Origin: Limnoraphis robusta CS-951
GTDB lineage: Bacteria > Cyanobacteriota > Cyanobacteriia > Cyanobacteriales > Microcoleaceae
Reading direction: 5' to 3'
Length of the DNA stretch: 9,954 nt
Assembly: GCF_000972705.2 (NCBI RefSeq)
Contig: NZ_LATL02000104.1
Location: forward strand, 1 to 9,954
In this document: positions 1 through 6,648 of the stretch, one piece after another
Numbering within the stretch: position 1 is the first letter of the stretch
Layout: every line of letters starts with the position of its first letter
Made by a program: the position numbers and the translations under genes
The notes under the pieces: generated by a model
What the model saw: only the letters and a program-made list of their open reading frames with translations
The model's database searches: none
What the model was told of the DNA's origin: nothing

Positions 1-56
1 TCCAAGATGACGTACTGCTCGTTTGTTCCTCGTAATTTGGCCTCAAATACCAACAT
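1..56 (-). CDS. tnpB: TnpB (IS200/IS605-IS1341 type), N-terminal start only, runs off left edge
   Basis: The minus strand from an ATG at 54-56 reads MLVFEAKLRGTNEQYVIL and then leaves the window. From memory this is the usual beginning of one cyanobacterial TnpB subfamily (MLV-EAKL-GT-EQY), the RNA-guided nuclease carried by IS200/IS605 and IS1341-type elements. Only 18 complete codons are visible, so catalytic residues and integrity cannot be judged. The copy at the right end of the window appears to belong to the same subfamily but shows the middle and C-terminal parts instead, so the two are separate copies in the same orientation. No clear Shine-Dalgarno site precedes the ATG. The left end of this element should lie in the gene-free DNA just to the right. 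The call rests on recognising a short N-terminal motif. Confidence 0.72.
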   Translation of the reverse strand, partial: MLVFEAKLRGTNEQYVIL

Positions 57-461
57 GGCTGTTTTGACTCTATGTCATTAAGTTTAACAATTGATACGGA
101 GATTGTAAAAAGCGGACAGGTCGAATGCCTCGCTTTTTACCTGGGGTGTCCATGTACCTACCCCCAAATCAAAGATTATGGAGGCAGTGCTATAGCCCCC
201 CAGTCCCCCCGTTAAGATAGAATCAAGCGAACAATCGATAACGAAAGCCAAATATCCCCTGTGATGAAATCCAGTCAACGGATTGAAAGCTGCACAAATT
301 TGAGTTGGGGATTCGATCATCAGGGGCTAGGGGCTATTGTTATCCGATAACACTGCTGATTCAATTTCTACCTTAACCCAAAACCGACTGCACAAGGTTA
401 GGAAACGCTTGAACCGGAGTTATAGCGAGGGCATTGACTGATCATGAATCTTTGTCACCCT
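57..461. other. Gene-free region between tnpB start and sugar transferase stop
   Basis: About 400 bases with no convincing gene. The part nearest tnpB probably contains the left end of that element, including the hairpin at 105-140. Other visible structures are a C-rich tract at 195-210, a tandem 7-mer (AGGGGCT twice, 322-335), an 8-bp inverted pair ATAGCCCC (192-199) and GGGGCTAT (330-337), and a 13-bp dyad GTTATC-c-GATAAC (339-351). A 78-codon minus-strand frame at 84-320 crosses all of these and has no recognisable domain, so I treat it as chance. I see no clear terminator directly after the sugar transferase stop codon. Confidence 0.6.
105..140. terminator. Hairpin with A-tract and T-tract: bidirectional terminator or IS left-end hairpin
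   Basis: GTAAAAAGCG (105-114) is the exact reverse complement of CGCTTTTTAC (131-140), a perfect 10-bp stem. Within the 16-base loop, AGG (118-120) can also pair with CCT (128-130). The A-run on one arm and T-run on the other is the layout of a bidirectional rho-independent terminator, and could stop transcripts from the minus-strand sugar gene before they enter tnpB. It lies about 50 bases upstream of a tnpB start, so it could equally be the subterminal hairpin of that element's left end. The stem is clear; the role is inferred. Confidence 0.5.
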
Positions 462-1199
462 TTAGTAAGCTCCATTATTTTTGGGAAAAATGACAACACC
501 GATGGTCTTAATTATAATCCACAGGTCAGTCCAGAAATTTTTGAAATTCACGTAATACAAATCAATCTGAACTCGTCGAGGATAGGGAATATCATTGCGC
601 CCAGACACTTGCCACAAGCCAGTAATTCCGGGTTTAATCGTTAAAATTTTATCCATGTGACGCCCGTACTTGTGTAACTCTTCAGCGACGAGAGGTCTTG
701 GCCCGACAACACTCATATCCCCTTTGAGGACATTCCAAAACTGGGGAAACTCATCGAGACTCGTCACTCGTAAGAAATGACCAATCCAGGTAATTCGGGG
801 GTCGTGTTTCAGTTTAAAGTTGTCCTGAAATTCTTGACGCAGGTGGGGAGATGTTTCCATCATTTGCGTCAACATTTCATCGGCGTTTGTGACCATCGTT
901 CTGAACTTGATGCAGTCGAAAAGCTTGCGGTTCTTGCCAACTCGTTGCTGCACATAAAACACTGACCCTGGTGAACTAAGCGAGATCAACAGAGCCAGAA
1001 GCAAGTACACTGGGGAAAACAGGATCAGAACCGATAGCGAAAACAGTATATCGAATGATCGCTTGAAAAACTCTCCGTTGAGGTTCTGTAGAACAGATAA
1101 ACCTCGTATCGGCTGTTGCCGGACTAGAGGGACAAAACTACGCCTTGTGAACGCACGTCGTAGTCCCCTACCGAAGATGAGTTGGCTATTGGCAGTCAT
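462..1199 (-). CDS. Bacterial sugar transferase (monotopic phosphoglycosyl transferase), exopolysaccharide initiation
   Basis: 245 residues. Enzymes of this family transfer a sugar phosphate from a nucleotide sugar to undecaprenyl phosphate at the cytoplasmic face of the inner membrane, the first step of a polysaccharide repeat unit. Visible hallmarks: hydrophobic re-entrant helix at about 50-74 with a Ser-Pro break (FSPVYLL), KFRTM at 98-102, the catalytic Asp-Glu pair in TSLDEFPQFWNVLKGDMS (D149, E150), GPRP at 166-169, and KPGITGLWQVSGRND near 189-203. This is the short form: the extra four-helix N-terminal domain of WcaJ-type enzymes is absent, replaced by about 45 basic residues. The ATG at 1197-1199 has AAGGAG at 1204-1209, a good ribosome site. 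It follows the glycosyltransferase in the same direction after 191 bases, with its own promoter-like sequence. Substrate sugar cannot be read from the sequence. Confidence 0.93.
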   Translation of the reverse strand: MTANSQLIFGRGLRRAFTRRSFVPLVRQQPIRGLSVLQNLNGEFFKRSFDILFSLSVLILFSPVYLLLALLISLSSPGSVFYVQQRVGKNRKLFDCIKFRTMVTNADEMLTQMMETSPHLRQEFQDNFKLKHDPRITWIGHFLRVTSLDEFPQFWNVLKGDMSVVGPRPLVAEELHKYGRHMDKILTIKPGITGLWQVSGRNDIPYPRRVQIDLYYVNFKNFWTDLWIIIKTIGVVIFPKNNGAY

Positions 1200-1203
1200 C
1201 TTA

Positions 1204-1209
1204 CTCCTT
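1204..1209 (-). promoter_or_regulatory. Shine-Dalgarno AAGGAG for the sugar transferase
   Basis: The minus strand reads AAGGAG then TAAG immediately before the ATG at 1197-1199. This near-perfect match to the anti-Shine-Dalgarno sequence supports that start. It is the strongest ribosome site among the genes in this window. Confidence 0.75.
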
Positions 1210-1233
1210 CAATTCACACCACACACAGTCCTG

Positions 1234-1261
1234 ATCATAAAGCTTCCAGACACCTTGTTCA
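1234..1261 (-). promoter_or_regulatory. Sigma70-like promoter upstream of the sugar transferase
   Basis: On the minus strand TGAACA (1256-1261, 4 of 6 matches to TTGACA) is followed after 16 bases by TATGAT (1234-1239, 5 of 6 matches to TATAAT). Initiation near 1227 would leave a leader of roughly 28 bases containing the AAGGAG site. It is flanked by a 6-bp inverted pair, CCTGAT (1230-1235) and ATCAGG (1265-1270), which might be a regulator site. The call is a consensus match only. It suggests the sugar transferase can be transcribed independently of the upstream glycosyltransferase. Confidence 0.45.
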
Positions 1262-1390
1262 GAAATCAGGGTGCAAGGAAGTCTCAAGTCCAATAAAATT
1301 TCGGGGGCGTACCCGAACATCCCTAACGGGATAACCCTTGAATGTATGCTTCTTTCTGCTTTCTACAGAATCCGCAATCATGCAAGCATT

Positions 1391-2542
1391 TTAGCCAAAT
1401 TTTTCGGAGGGAAACTGTTTTTTCTGACAGCGTTCCACAAATTCCAGGTATTCTCGCCCGAACCGTTTTTGGTCAAACTGAGCTACATGGGATTGCATCT
1501 TTTCTGGCTGAAATTGGCTGCTGAGTTGCTCAAAGGTGTGTACGGCTTCAATTAAAGCCGCCTCCGTTTGAGGGGAAAACAACAGCCCCGTTCCCGAGTC
1601 GGGTGACAGACGAATATCGCTGACGGTTTCGAGCGCTCCGCCTGCACCATAAGCTATGACGGGAGTTCCACAAGCTTGAGCCTCAATCAGTGCCATTCCT
1701 AAATCTTCACAAGCCATATAGACAAAAGCTTTTGCTTGTGCCATATAGTGTTGAACCACTTCATCGGGTTGCCAACCCAAAACCTGTACATTTGATTTTG
1801 CCATCTGTTTGATTTGACTCAACTGTGAACCCGCACCAATCACCACCAGTGGACGCCCGAGTTGATTAAAGGCGTTGACGATTAATGAGATTTTTTTATA
1901 GCTCACTAGACGGCAAACGGTCAGATAATAGTCTTGCTTTTCAGTTTGTAGTTGAAAACGATCAAGATCAACAGGTGGATAAATCACTTTAGCGCGTCGT
2001 CGGTAACAACGCCAGATTCGCTCCCGTGTATGTTTTGAGTTGGCGATAAAATAGTCCACTCGATTGGCTGATAGTACGTCCCATTGGCGGATTCGATGTA
2101 ATAAGTACCGCGTTAACACACCAGGAAGCCCCCAACCGGCCGGACTGCTGTTTAAGTAGTCAAAAGTCAAGTCCCAAGCATAGCGCATTGGTGTATGACA
2201 ATAGCAAATATGCAGTTGGTCAGGACTGGTTAACACGCCTTTAGCGACCGCATGGGATGAGGATAAAATGACATCATAGGCTCGCAAGTCTAATTGTTCA
2301 ATCGCCAATGGCAGAAACGGCAGATATTTCTGCACCCCATTACGAGCCAGGGGGAACTGTTGCAGAAATGTTGTGCCAATTTGACGATTGAATAAGTAGC
2401 TTTGCGGGTTGGTAGACTCAAAATCAATCAGAGCGTACAGATCTGCATCAATGTGTTTGAGGATGTCTCGCACAACCAGTTCAGATCCGCCCGTTGCTTT
2501 GGGGGTTAACCATTCATGGACTAGAGCATATTTAAACGACAC
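1391..2542 (-). CDS. Glycosyltransferase family 4, GT-B fold (polysaccharide biosynthesis)
   Basis: 383 residues. Retaining GT4 enzymes move a sugar from a nucleotide donor to a lipid-linked or growing glycan in the cytoplasm. The N-terminal Rossmann half starts with KYALVHEWLTPKATGGSE, with the glycine-rich acceptor loop near 17-20, and includes CYCHTPMRYAWD (113-124), as seen in WbaZ-like mannosyltransferases. The C-terminal donor half carries RLVSYKK (211-217), VVIGAG (233-238), the E-x7-E motif (E279 in CEDLG, E287 in LIEAQACG) and GTPVIAYGAGGALE (292-305). Length is normal for the family. The start is a GTG at 2540-2542, chosen because homology begins immediately and the frame is closed by a TGA a little upstream with no ATG between. 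No good ribosome site is visible, so initiation may be weak. Donor and acceptor are unknown; mannose is only suggested by resemblance. Confidence 0.9.
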   Translation of the reverse strand: MSFKYALVHEWLTPKATGGSELVVRDILKHIDADLYALIDFESTNPQSYLFNRQIGTTFLQQFPLARNGVQKYLPFLPLAIEQLDLRAYDVILSSSHAVAKGVLTSPDQLHICYCHTPMRYAWDLTFDYLNSSPAGWGLPGVLTRYLLHRIRQWDVLSANRVDYFIANSKHTRERIWRCYRRRAKVIYPPVDLDRFQLQTEKQDYYLTVCRLVSYKKISLIVNAFNQLGRPLVVIGAGSQLSQIKQMAKSNVQVLGWQPDEVVQHYMAQAKAFVYMACEDLGMALIEAQACGTPVIAYGAGGALETVSDIRLSPDSGTGLLFSPQTEAALIEAVHTFEQLSSQFQPEKMQSHVAQFDQKRFGREYLEFVERCQKKQFPSEKFG

Positions 2543-2594
2543 AATGAATATCGGACGCTTAGGTAAAGATGTTCCATCAATATCTCATGGGATT

Positions 2595-2609
2595 ACTGTA
2601 TCGTACAGT
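2595..2609. promoter_or_regulatory. 15-bp dyad ACTGTA-TCG-TACAGT, possible operator
   Basis: Two perfect 6-bp half-sites separated by three bases, centred about 60 bases upstream of the GTG start of the glycosyltransferase, where a repressor or activator of the minus-strand gene could bind. It does not match the cyanobacterial LexA or NtcA consensus as I know them. The symmetry is certain; the binding role is inference. Confidence 0.35.
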
Positions 2610-2827
2610 TGAATGTTACGATTGGCTCTGATCAAGCGATGAATTCCAGAGCGTCGAGTACGTCACTCGGTTTGATCACGATCCGCAACCCGTCTTACAC
2701 AAAATTGTCATTCAACCCGGATAGTTAAATTTATCTTATAGAACAGTTCAAGAATTCTTATGAAATTTAGAGGTTTGTGCCGTGTAAGCGTAGCGCGGGC
2801 GATCGCAGAAGATCATCAGTATTTTTT

Positions 2828-2856
2828 CGGACAAATAAGTTAATCTCGGTTACAAT
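2828..2856 (+). promoter_or_regulatory. Sigma70-like promoter candidate
   Basis: CGGACA (2828-2833, 4 of 6 to TTGACA), a 17-base spacer, then TACAAT (2851-2856, 5 of 6 to TATAAT) on the plus strand. It would drive the histidine kinase with a leader of nearly 400 bases, or a small transcript from the intergenic region. No better-placed promoter was recognised close to the kinase start. Confidence 0.35.
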
Positions 2857-2990
2857 CTTAAAGAAAATACAAACTCTGGCTCAGACAACGCATCTACTCT
2901 GTTCATTGGTTCTGAATCAATGAGTAAAAACAGTTCTAGTCAGCCCGTGTGACTTCAATGAAATTAAAAGCCAGTAGAGATCAGATAGAA

Positions 2991-3263
2991 TTATACCCTC
3001 TCTCCAGGGGGGAAGAAGCCGAAAACTCCTCTAATGGAGCCAATATCTATTTCTTTTACCTCTGTTAAATACAGACTCGATTTGACATTTTTTTGAATCA
3101 GAAAGTGTAAAGCATTTTTCACAATGTTCTCTGATTCCTGATGTTTATAGACATCATAAAAAGACTCAATAATCCGCAGGGTGTATTGAAGTGTTGACGA
3201 ATGACTAAGTTCGATCATCCACACACAATCGAACCGAAAAACTAGATCAAAAAACCCTGCCAT
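2991..3263 (-). CDS. Hypothetical protein, 90 codons, uncertain
   Basis: A minus-strand frame with ordinary codon use and protein-like composition (for example IELSHSSTLQYTLRIIES and KNALHFLIQKNVKSSLYLT) but no family I recognise. The first ATG (3261-3263) shares two bases head to head with the first ATG of the kinase. A second ATG at 3216-3218 gives a 75-residue product starting MIELSHSS and leaves about 43 bases between the divergent genes. Neither start has a clear ribosome site. The predicted product has alternating helix and strand segments and ends in FFPPGERV, with no signal peptide or membrane segment. It could be a small lineage-specific protein or a chance frame in the kinase leader. 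Confidence 0.3.
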   Translation of the reverse strand: MAGFFDLVFRFDCVWMIELSHSSTLQYTLRIIESFYDVYKHQESENIVKNALHFLIQKNVKSSLYLTEVKEIDIGSIRGVFGFFPPGERV

Positions 3264-5082
3264 GATGCTGAACCCTATGCTGTCAAAGCAAGAATTTATC
3301 GGGGATGTTAATCACTGTTTGTATCAAGAACTCGAGCAGTTAAGGCGTGAAAATACAACCTTAAAAAATCGGCTCGAAAAAATTAGCCAGTTTCATCCCA
3401 TTGTCCTCAAATTGTCGCCCTTTTCAATTGAAAGCGAAATGTCTGGCTCTGATGTAACGGTTAACCTTGTTAACGAGCCGCTATTCAATAACATTAGCCT
3501 TGCTCTTTCTACTACCCTAACTCAACAAGAACTTTTACAAACACCCATCAATTTTTCTTTCAATTACAGCCCGGGTTCCTGTGTTGAACCGACAAGCAAT
3601 TCTGCCAACGAAAATCTCTATCGTCGAACACTCGCCTTAGAACATCTTATCCGCCAACAAACCCAAAACCAAAGCAACCTCAAATGTAGAATTCAACAAA
3701 TTACTGAAACCGCCGCTCATACCTTGGAAGCTGTCGAAAAAATCAGTCTGTATTTATACCCTCAAAACCATCAATTTTCTGAACTTGAATCTCTATTTAA
3801 TGTCAATATCAATCTGGGGAATGGGCAGAAAACTGATCCGGTTTGTCTTCACTTATATGATTGCTTAACTCACTATCATTATACTCATCTCGAACCGAAT
3901 ACGATAGCGACACCGCAACCCAATTATCTGGGTGAATGTCCGCTTGAATTTGCTTGGGGAAGTATTAAGCCCACTCTCAACTCGAAAGAATACAGCAGAT
4001 TGTTTTCCGACTTCTCTAACCCTGTTCATCGCTCAAATCAACTGAATGTGTTAGATATTCCGCTCAAACTTGCTGAAGAAAAAATCGGATATCTGCGAAT
4101 CGAACGAGGGAATATAACCGATGACTGGACAAAAGAGGAAGAATCTTTTTTGGAATGTTTAGCTCACTTAGTCAGTTTAACACTAGAACGATTCAAAAGC
4201 CAATACCTGGAAAAACAATGGTCTAGAGAACAGGAGCAACTGCAAGTTCAATTAGAGCAAAAAACCGCTACACTTCAGCAAACGACTCAAAAACTGCGAT
4301 CGCAAATATCCGAACGTCAAAAGCTTGAATTAACCTTACAAGATGCTCGTCATAGCGCTCAAACGGCGCTGCGAGCGAAAAGGGCGTTTCTTGCTAATAT
4401 TAACCACGAATTACGCACTCCCGTTCACGCCGTTATCGGCTATAGCGATCTTTTGTGCGAAGAAATGGTTGAACAGGGACAAATAAACTGGCTTGAAGAT
4501 ATGCAGATTATTCGTCGAGAAGGATATCGACTCCTGAATCTAATTGATAGTATTCTTGACTTGGTTCGCATCGAAGCGGGACAGATGTCATTGAACCTAG
4601 AAATCTTTGATCCGGTAAATGTGATCAAGGGCGTTGTTAAGAGCCTTGAGCCGATGGCTGAGAAAAACCGAAATCAACTTAAACTCAGTTATGGCAATGA
4701 TTTAGGACTGATGCACACCGATTTAAGCAAATTGCAAAAAATTTTACATCACTTACTCGAAAATGCTTTGAAATTTACAGAAGGCGGTGAAATTGAGCTG
4801 ACGGCTTGTCGCCAAGGGGATTGGATAGATTTCTATCTCCAGGATAACGGAATCGGGATTTCTGTCGAACAACTGCACTGTTTGTTTGAAGCTTTTACTC
4901 AAGCCGATGATTCTCTCTGTCGCAAGTACGCGGGAACTGGACTGGGATTAACGATTTGTCGCCGTTTATGCAAAATGATCGGAGGTGATATTACGGTTTC
5001 CAGTCAGCTTGGTCAAGGTTCAACTTTTGTCGTTCGTCTGAAAGCTCATCTAGATGATACTGTGCAGTGTCAAGCGGGATGA
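3262..5082 (+). CDS. Sensor histidine kinase with coiled coils and a GAF-like domain
   Basis: 606 residues, no signal peptide or membrane segment, so probably a cytoplasmic sensor. Order: short coiled coil at 20-42 (YQELEQLRRENTTLKNRLEK); poorly conserved linker to about 120; GAF-like sensory region at roughly 145-312, ending in IPLKLAEEKIGYLRIERG and a DDWTKEEESFLECLAHLV helix; heptad-rich helix at 313-372; HisKA with phosphoacceptor H382 in FLANINHELRTPVHAVIG; HATPase_c with N box HHLLENALKFTEGG (496-509), G1 DNGIGIS (528-534), F box LFEAFTQ (541-547) and G2 GTGLGLTICRRL (558-569). All catalytic boxes look intact. There is no receiver domain and no response regulator in the window. The first ATG is taken; ATG codons at 3265 and 3277 are alternatives and no clear ribosome site distinguishes them. 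Signal and partner are unknown. The GAF region is divergent and lacks a recognisable bilin-binding cysteine motif. Confidence 0.9.
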   Translation: MMLNPMLSKQEFIGDVNHCLYQELEQLRRENTTLKNRLEKISQFHPIVLKLSPFSIESEMSGSDVTVNLVNEPLFNNISLALSTTLTQQELLQTPINFSFNYSPGSCVEPTSNSANENLYRRTLALEHLIRQQTQNQSNLKCRIQQITETAAHTLEAVEKISLYLYPQNHQFSELESLFNVNINLGNGQKTDPVCLHLYDCLTHYHYTHLEPNTIATPQPNYLGECPLEFAWGSIKPTLNSKEYSRLFSDFSNPVHRSNQLNVLDIPLKLAEEKIGYLRIERGNITDDWTKEEESFLECLAHLVSLTLERFKSQYLEKQWSREQEQLQVQLEQKTATLQQTTQKLRSQISERQKLELTLQDARHSAQTALRAKRAFLANINHELRTPVHAVIGYSDLLCEEMVEQGQINWLEDMQIIRREGYRLLNLIDSILDLVRIEAGQMSLNLEIFDPVNVIKGVVKSLEPMAEKNRNQLKLSYGNDLGLMHTDLSKLQKILHHLLENALKFTEGGEIELTACRQGDWIDFYLQDNGIGISVEQLHCLFEAFTQADDSLCRKYAGTGLGLTICRRLCKMIGGDITVSSQLGQGSTFVVRLKAHLDDTVQCQAG

Positions 5083-5112
5083 TATTTTTTGGGGTGCAGA
5101 AAGACAAAATAA

Positions 5113-5124
5113 ACAGTAAACTGT
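5113..5124. promoter_or_regulatory. 12-bp dyad ACAGT-aa-ACTGT upstream of clpX
   Basis: A perfect inverted repeat in the 156-base gap between the kinase stop and the clpX start. An AT-rich TATATT at 5172-5177 is a possible -10 for clpX but lacks a convincing -35. The dyad could be a regulator site. Only the symmetry is seen directly. Confidence 0.25.
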
Positions 5125-5238
5125 AAGGGTAAGGGGTAATTCAGTTCGATAGAATTTCCCCAGATTTGCTTTATATTTTTCTAGCAACATCCTCCCCCAA
5201 CTGGGAATCCTCAAGCAACTGTTCACAAAAAGGTAAAT

Positions 5239-6588
5239 ATGTCCAGGTATGACTCCCACTTACGCTGCTCTTTCTGCGGCAAGTCCCAAGAGCAGGTTCG
5301 CAAGTTAATTGCTGGCCCTGGTGTCTACATCTGCGATGAATGCGTTGAACTTTGTAATGAAATTTTAGAGGAAGAATTTTCAGATTCTACTAACTCCTCT
5401 GCTCAATCTCCGCAACTTGATTATGCTTCTACAGGTTCAGCCAATAGCAGTTTTTCATTTCAGCATATCCCCAGACCCATAGATATTAAACAACATCTTG
5501 ATGATCATGTTATTGGTCAAAATGATGCTAAAAAAGTTCTATCCGTAGCGGTTTATAATCACTATAAACGCCTGAGTCTAGAACAAGCCAGTCAGAGTGG
5601 CAATCTGAATCCTGATGATGCTGTAGAGCTACAAAAGTCGAATATTTTGTTAGTTGGCCCTACAGGTTGTGGTAAAACGTTATTGGCTCAAACTCTAGCC
5701 AAGCAACTTGATGTTCCTTTTGCGGTTGCAGATGCCACAACGTTAACTGAAGCGGGATATGTTGGGGATGATGTGGAAAATATCTTGTTGAGACTGCTAC
5801 AGGTGGCAGATTTTGATGTGGAAGCGGCTCAACGAGGAATTGTGTATATTGATGAAATTGATAAAATTGCCCGCAAGAGTGAAAATACTTCGATTACTCG
5901 CGATGTTTCTGGAGAAGGGGTACAGCAAGCACTCCTGAAAATTTTAGAAGGAACGGTGGTTAATGTTCCGCCTCAAGGGGGACGTAAGCATCCTTATCAA
6001 GAATTTATTCAAGTTGATACCAGCAAGATTTTATTTATCTGTGGTGGTGCTTTTGTGGGTTTAGAAAAGATTATTGAACAACGACTTGGGAAGAAATCAT
6101 TAGGCTTTATTCAACCCACTGAGACGGCGAATAATACAGCCGTTAAGTCTGTTCAACGTCAAGATGAATTGTTAAAATACGTTGAACCAGATGATATGGT
6201 GAAGTTTGGTTTAATCCCAGAATTTATAGGGCGAATTCCCGTCGTTACGGTGATTTCACCCCTGGATGAAGAAGCTTTGATGCGGATTTTAACAGAACCT
6301 CACAATGCTCTGATTAAGCAGTATAAAAAGCTGCTGAAAATGGATAATGTTCGCTTAGAATTTGAACAGGATGCTTTACAGGCGATCGCATCGGAAGCTT
6401 ATCGTCGTAAAACGGGAGCAAGAGCATTACGAAGTATCTTGGAAGAATTGATGCTCGATGTCATGTATGAACTTCCTTCTCGTCAGGATGTGGTTCGCTG
6501 TATTATCACTCAGGAAATGGTTGAAAAACGCTCAACGGCTGAGGTTTTATGGCACCCAACCTGGCGTAGACAACACGAGTCAGCCTAA
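5239..6588 (+). CDS. clpX: ClpX, ATP-dependent unfoldase subunit of ClpXP protease
   Basis: 449 residues, slightly longer than E. coli ClpX (424). The hexameric AAA+ ring recognises, unfolds and feeds proteins to ClpP in the cytoplasm. Visible: N-terminal zinc-binding domain with C10, C13, C32 and C35; an acidic, Ser-rich linker at 43-74; Walker A GPTGCGKT (140-147); pore loop GYVG (173-176); Walker B IVYIDEID (201-208); RKH loop (249-251); sensor 1 near ILFICGG (264-270); ClpP-docking LGF loop (288-290, the IGF equivalent); arginine finger in EFIGRIP (R332); sensor 2 in TGARALRS (R395). Nothing essential is missing. The ATG has AAAAGG five bases upstream. A HIP1 site lies inside the gene at 6382-6389. 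In model cyanobacteria clpX usually follows tig and clpP; here a histidine kinase precedes it, so its ClpP partner must be encoded elsewhere. Confidence 0.98.
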   Translation: MSRYDSHLRCSFCGKSQEQVRKLIAGPGVYICDECVELCNEILEEEFSDSTNSSAQSPQLDYASTGSANSSFSFQHIPRPIDIKQHLDDHVIGQNDAKKVLSVAVYNHYKRLSLEQASQSGNLNPDDAVELQKSNILLVGPTGCGKTLLAQTLAKQLDVPFAVADATTLTEAGYVGDDVENILLRLLQVADFDVEAAQRGIVYIDEIDKIARKSENTSITRDVSGEGVQQALLKILEGTVVNVPPQGGRKHPYQEFIQVDTSKILFICGGAFVGLEKIIEQRLGKKSLGFIQPTETANNTAVKSVQRQDELLKYVEPDDMVKFGLIPEFIGRIPVVTVISPLDEEALMRILTEPHNALIKQYKKLLKMDNVRLEFEQDALQAIASEAYRRKTGARALRSILEELMLDVMYELPSRQDVVRCIITQEMVEKRSTAEVLWHPTWRRQHESA

Positions 6589-6601
6589 GTTTCTTGAGTC
6601 T

Positions 6602-6637
6602 AGGGATGGAAAATTTTGAAGTCGGTTTTCTATCCCT
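6602..6637. terminator. Hairpin between convergent clpX and TPR gene, bidirectional terminator
   Basis: AGGGATGGAAAA (6602-6613) pairs with TTTTCTATCCCT (6626-6637): 12 bp with one G-U pair, loop of 12 bases. It lies between the clpX stop and the stop of the oppositely oriented TPR gene, just where a shared terminator is expected. The run of U after the stem is short (GTTTCG) on the plus strand, so termination may depend mainly on the long stem. Confidence 0.65.
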
Positions 6638-6648
6638 GTTTCGCTTGA

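Larger units (their letters stand above)
2543..3261. other. Long intergenic region between glycosyltransferase and histidine kinase
   Basis: About 720 bases between divergent genes. It holds a 15-bp dyad (2595-2609), an inverted pair TGATCAA (2629-2635) and TTGATCA (2672-2678) enclosing a smaller CGAGT/ACTCG stem (2655-2669), adjoining palindromes GAACAGTTC (2741-2749) and AAGAATTCTT (2750-2759), a HIP1 octamer at 2799-2806 inside a GC-rich patch, and a plus-strand promoter-like pair at 2828-2856. A short plus-strand frame of 36 codons (2958-3068) and a 90-codon minus-strand frame (2991-3263) are present. Neither resembles a family I know. The region probably contains control sequences for both flanking genes. 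Confidence 0.6.

Noticed and set aside
84..320. 78-codon minus-strand frame
   Set aside because: It crosses the hairpin, the C-tract and the short repeats, has no recognisable domain and no ribosome site.
444..644. 66-codon plus-strand frame at the end of the sugar transferase
   Set aside because: It lies opposite conserved family motifs of the sugar transferase and has no domain of its own.
2920..3068. Two tiny plus-strand frames (10 and 36 codons) upstream of the kinase
   Set aside because: Both are short, lack ribosome sites and overlap the opposite-strand frame. They could be leader peptides but nothing supports it.
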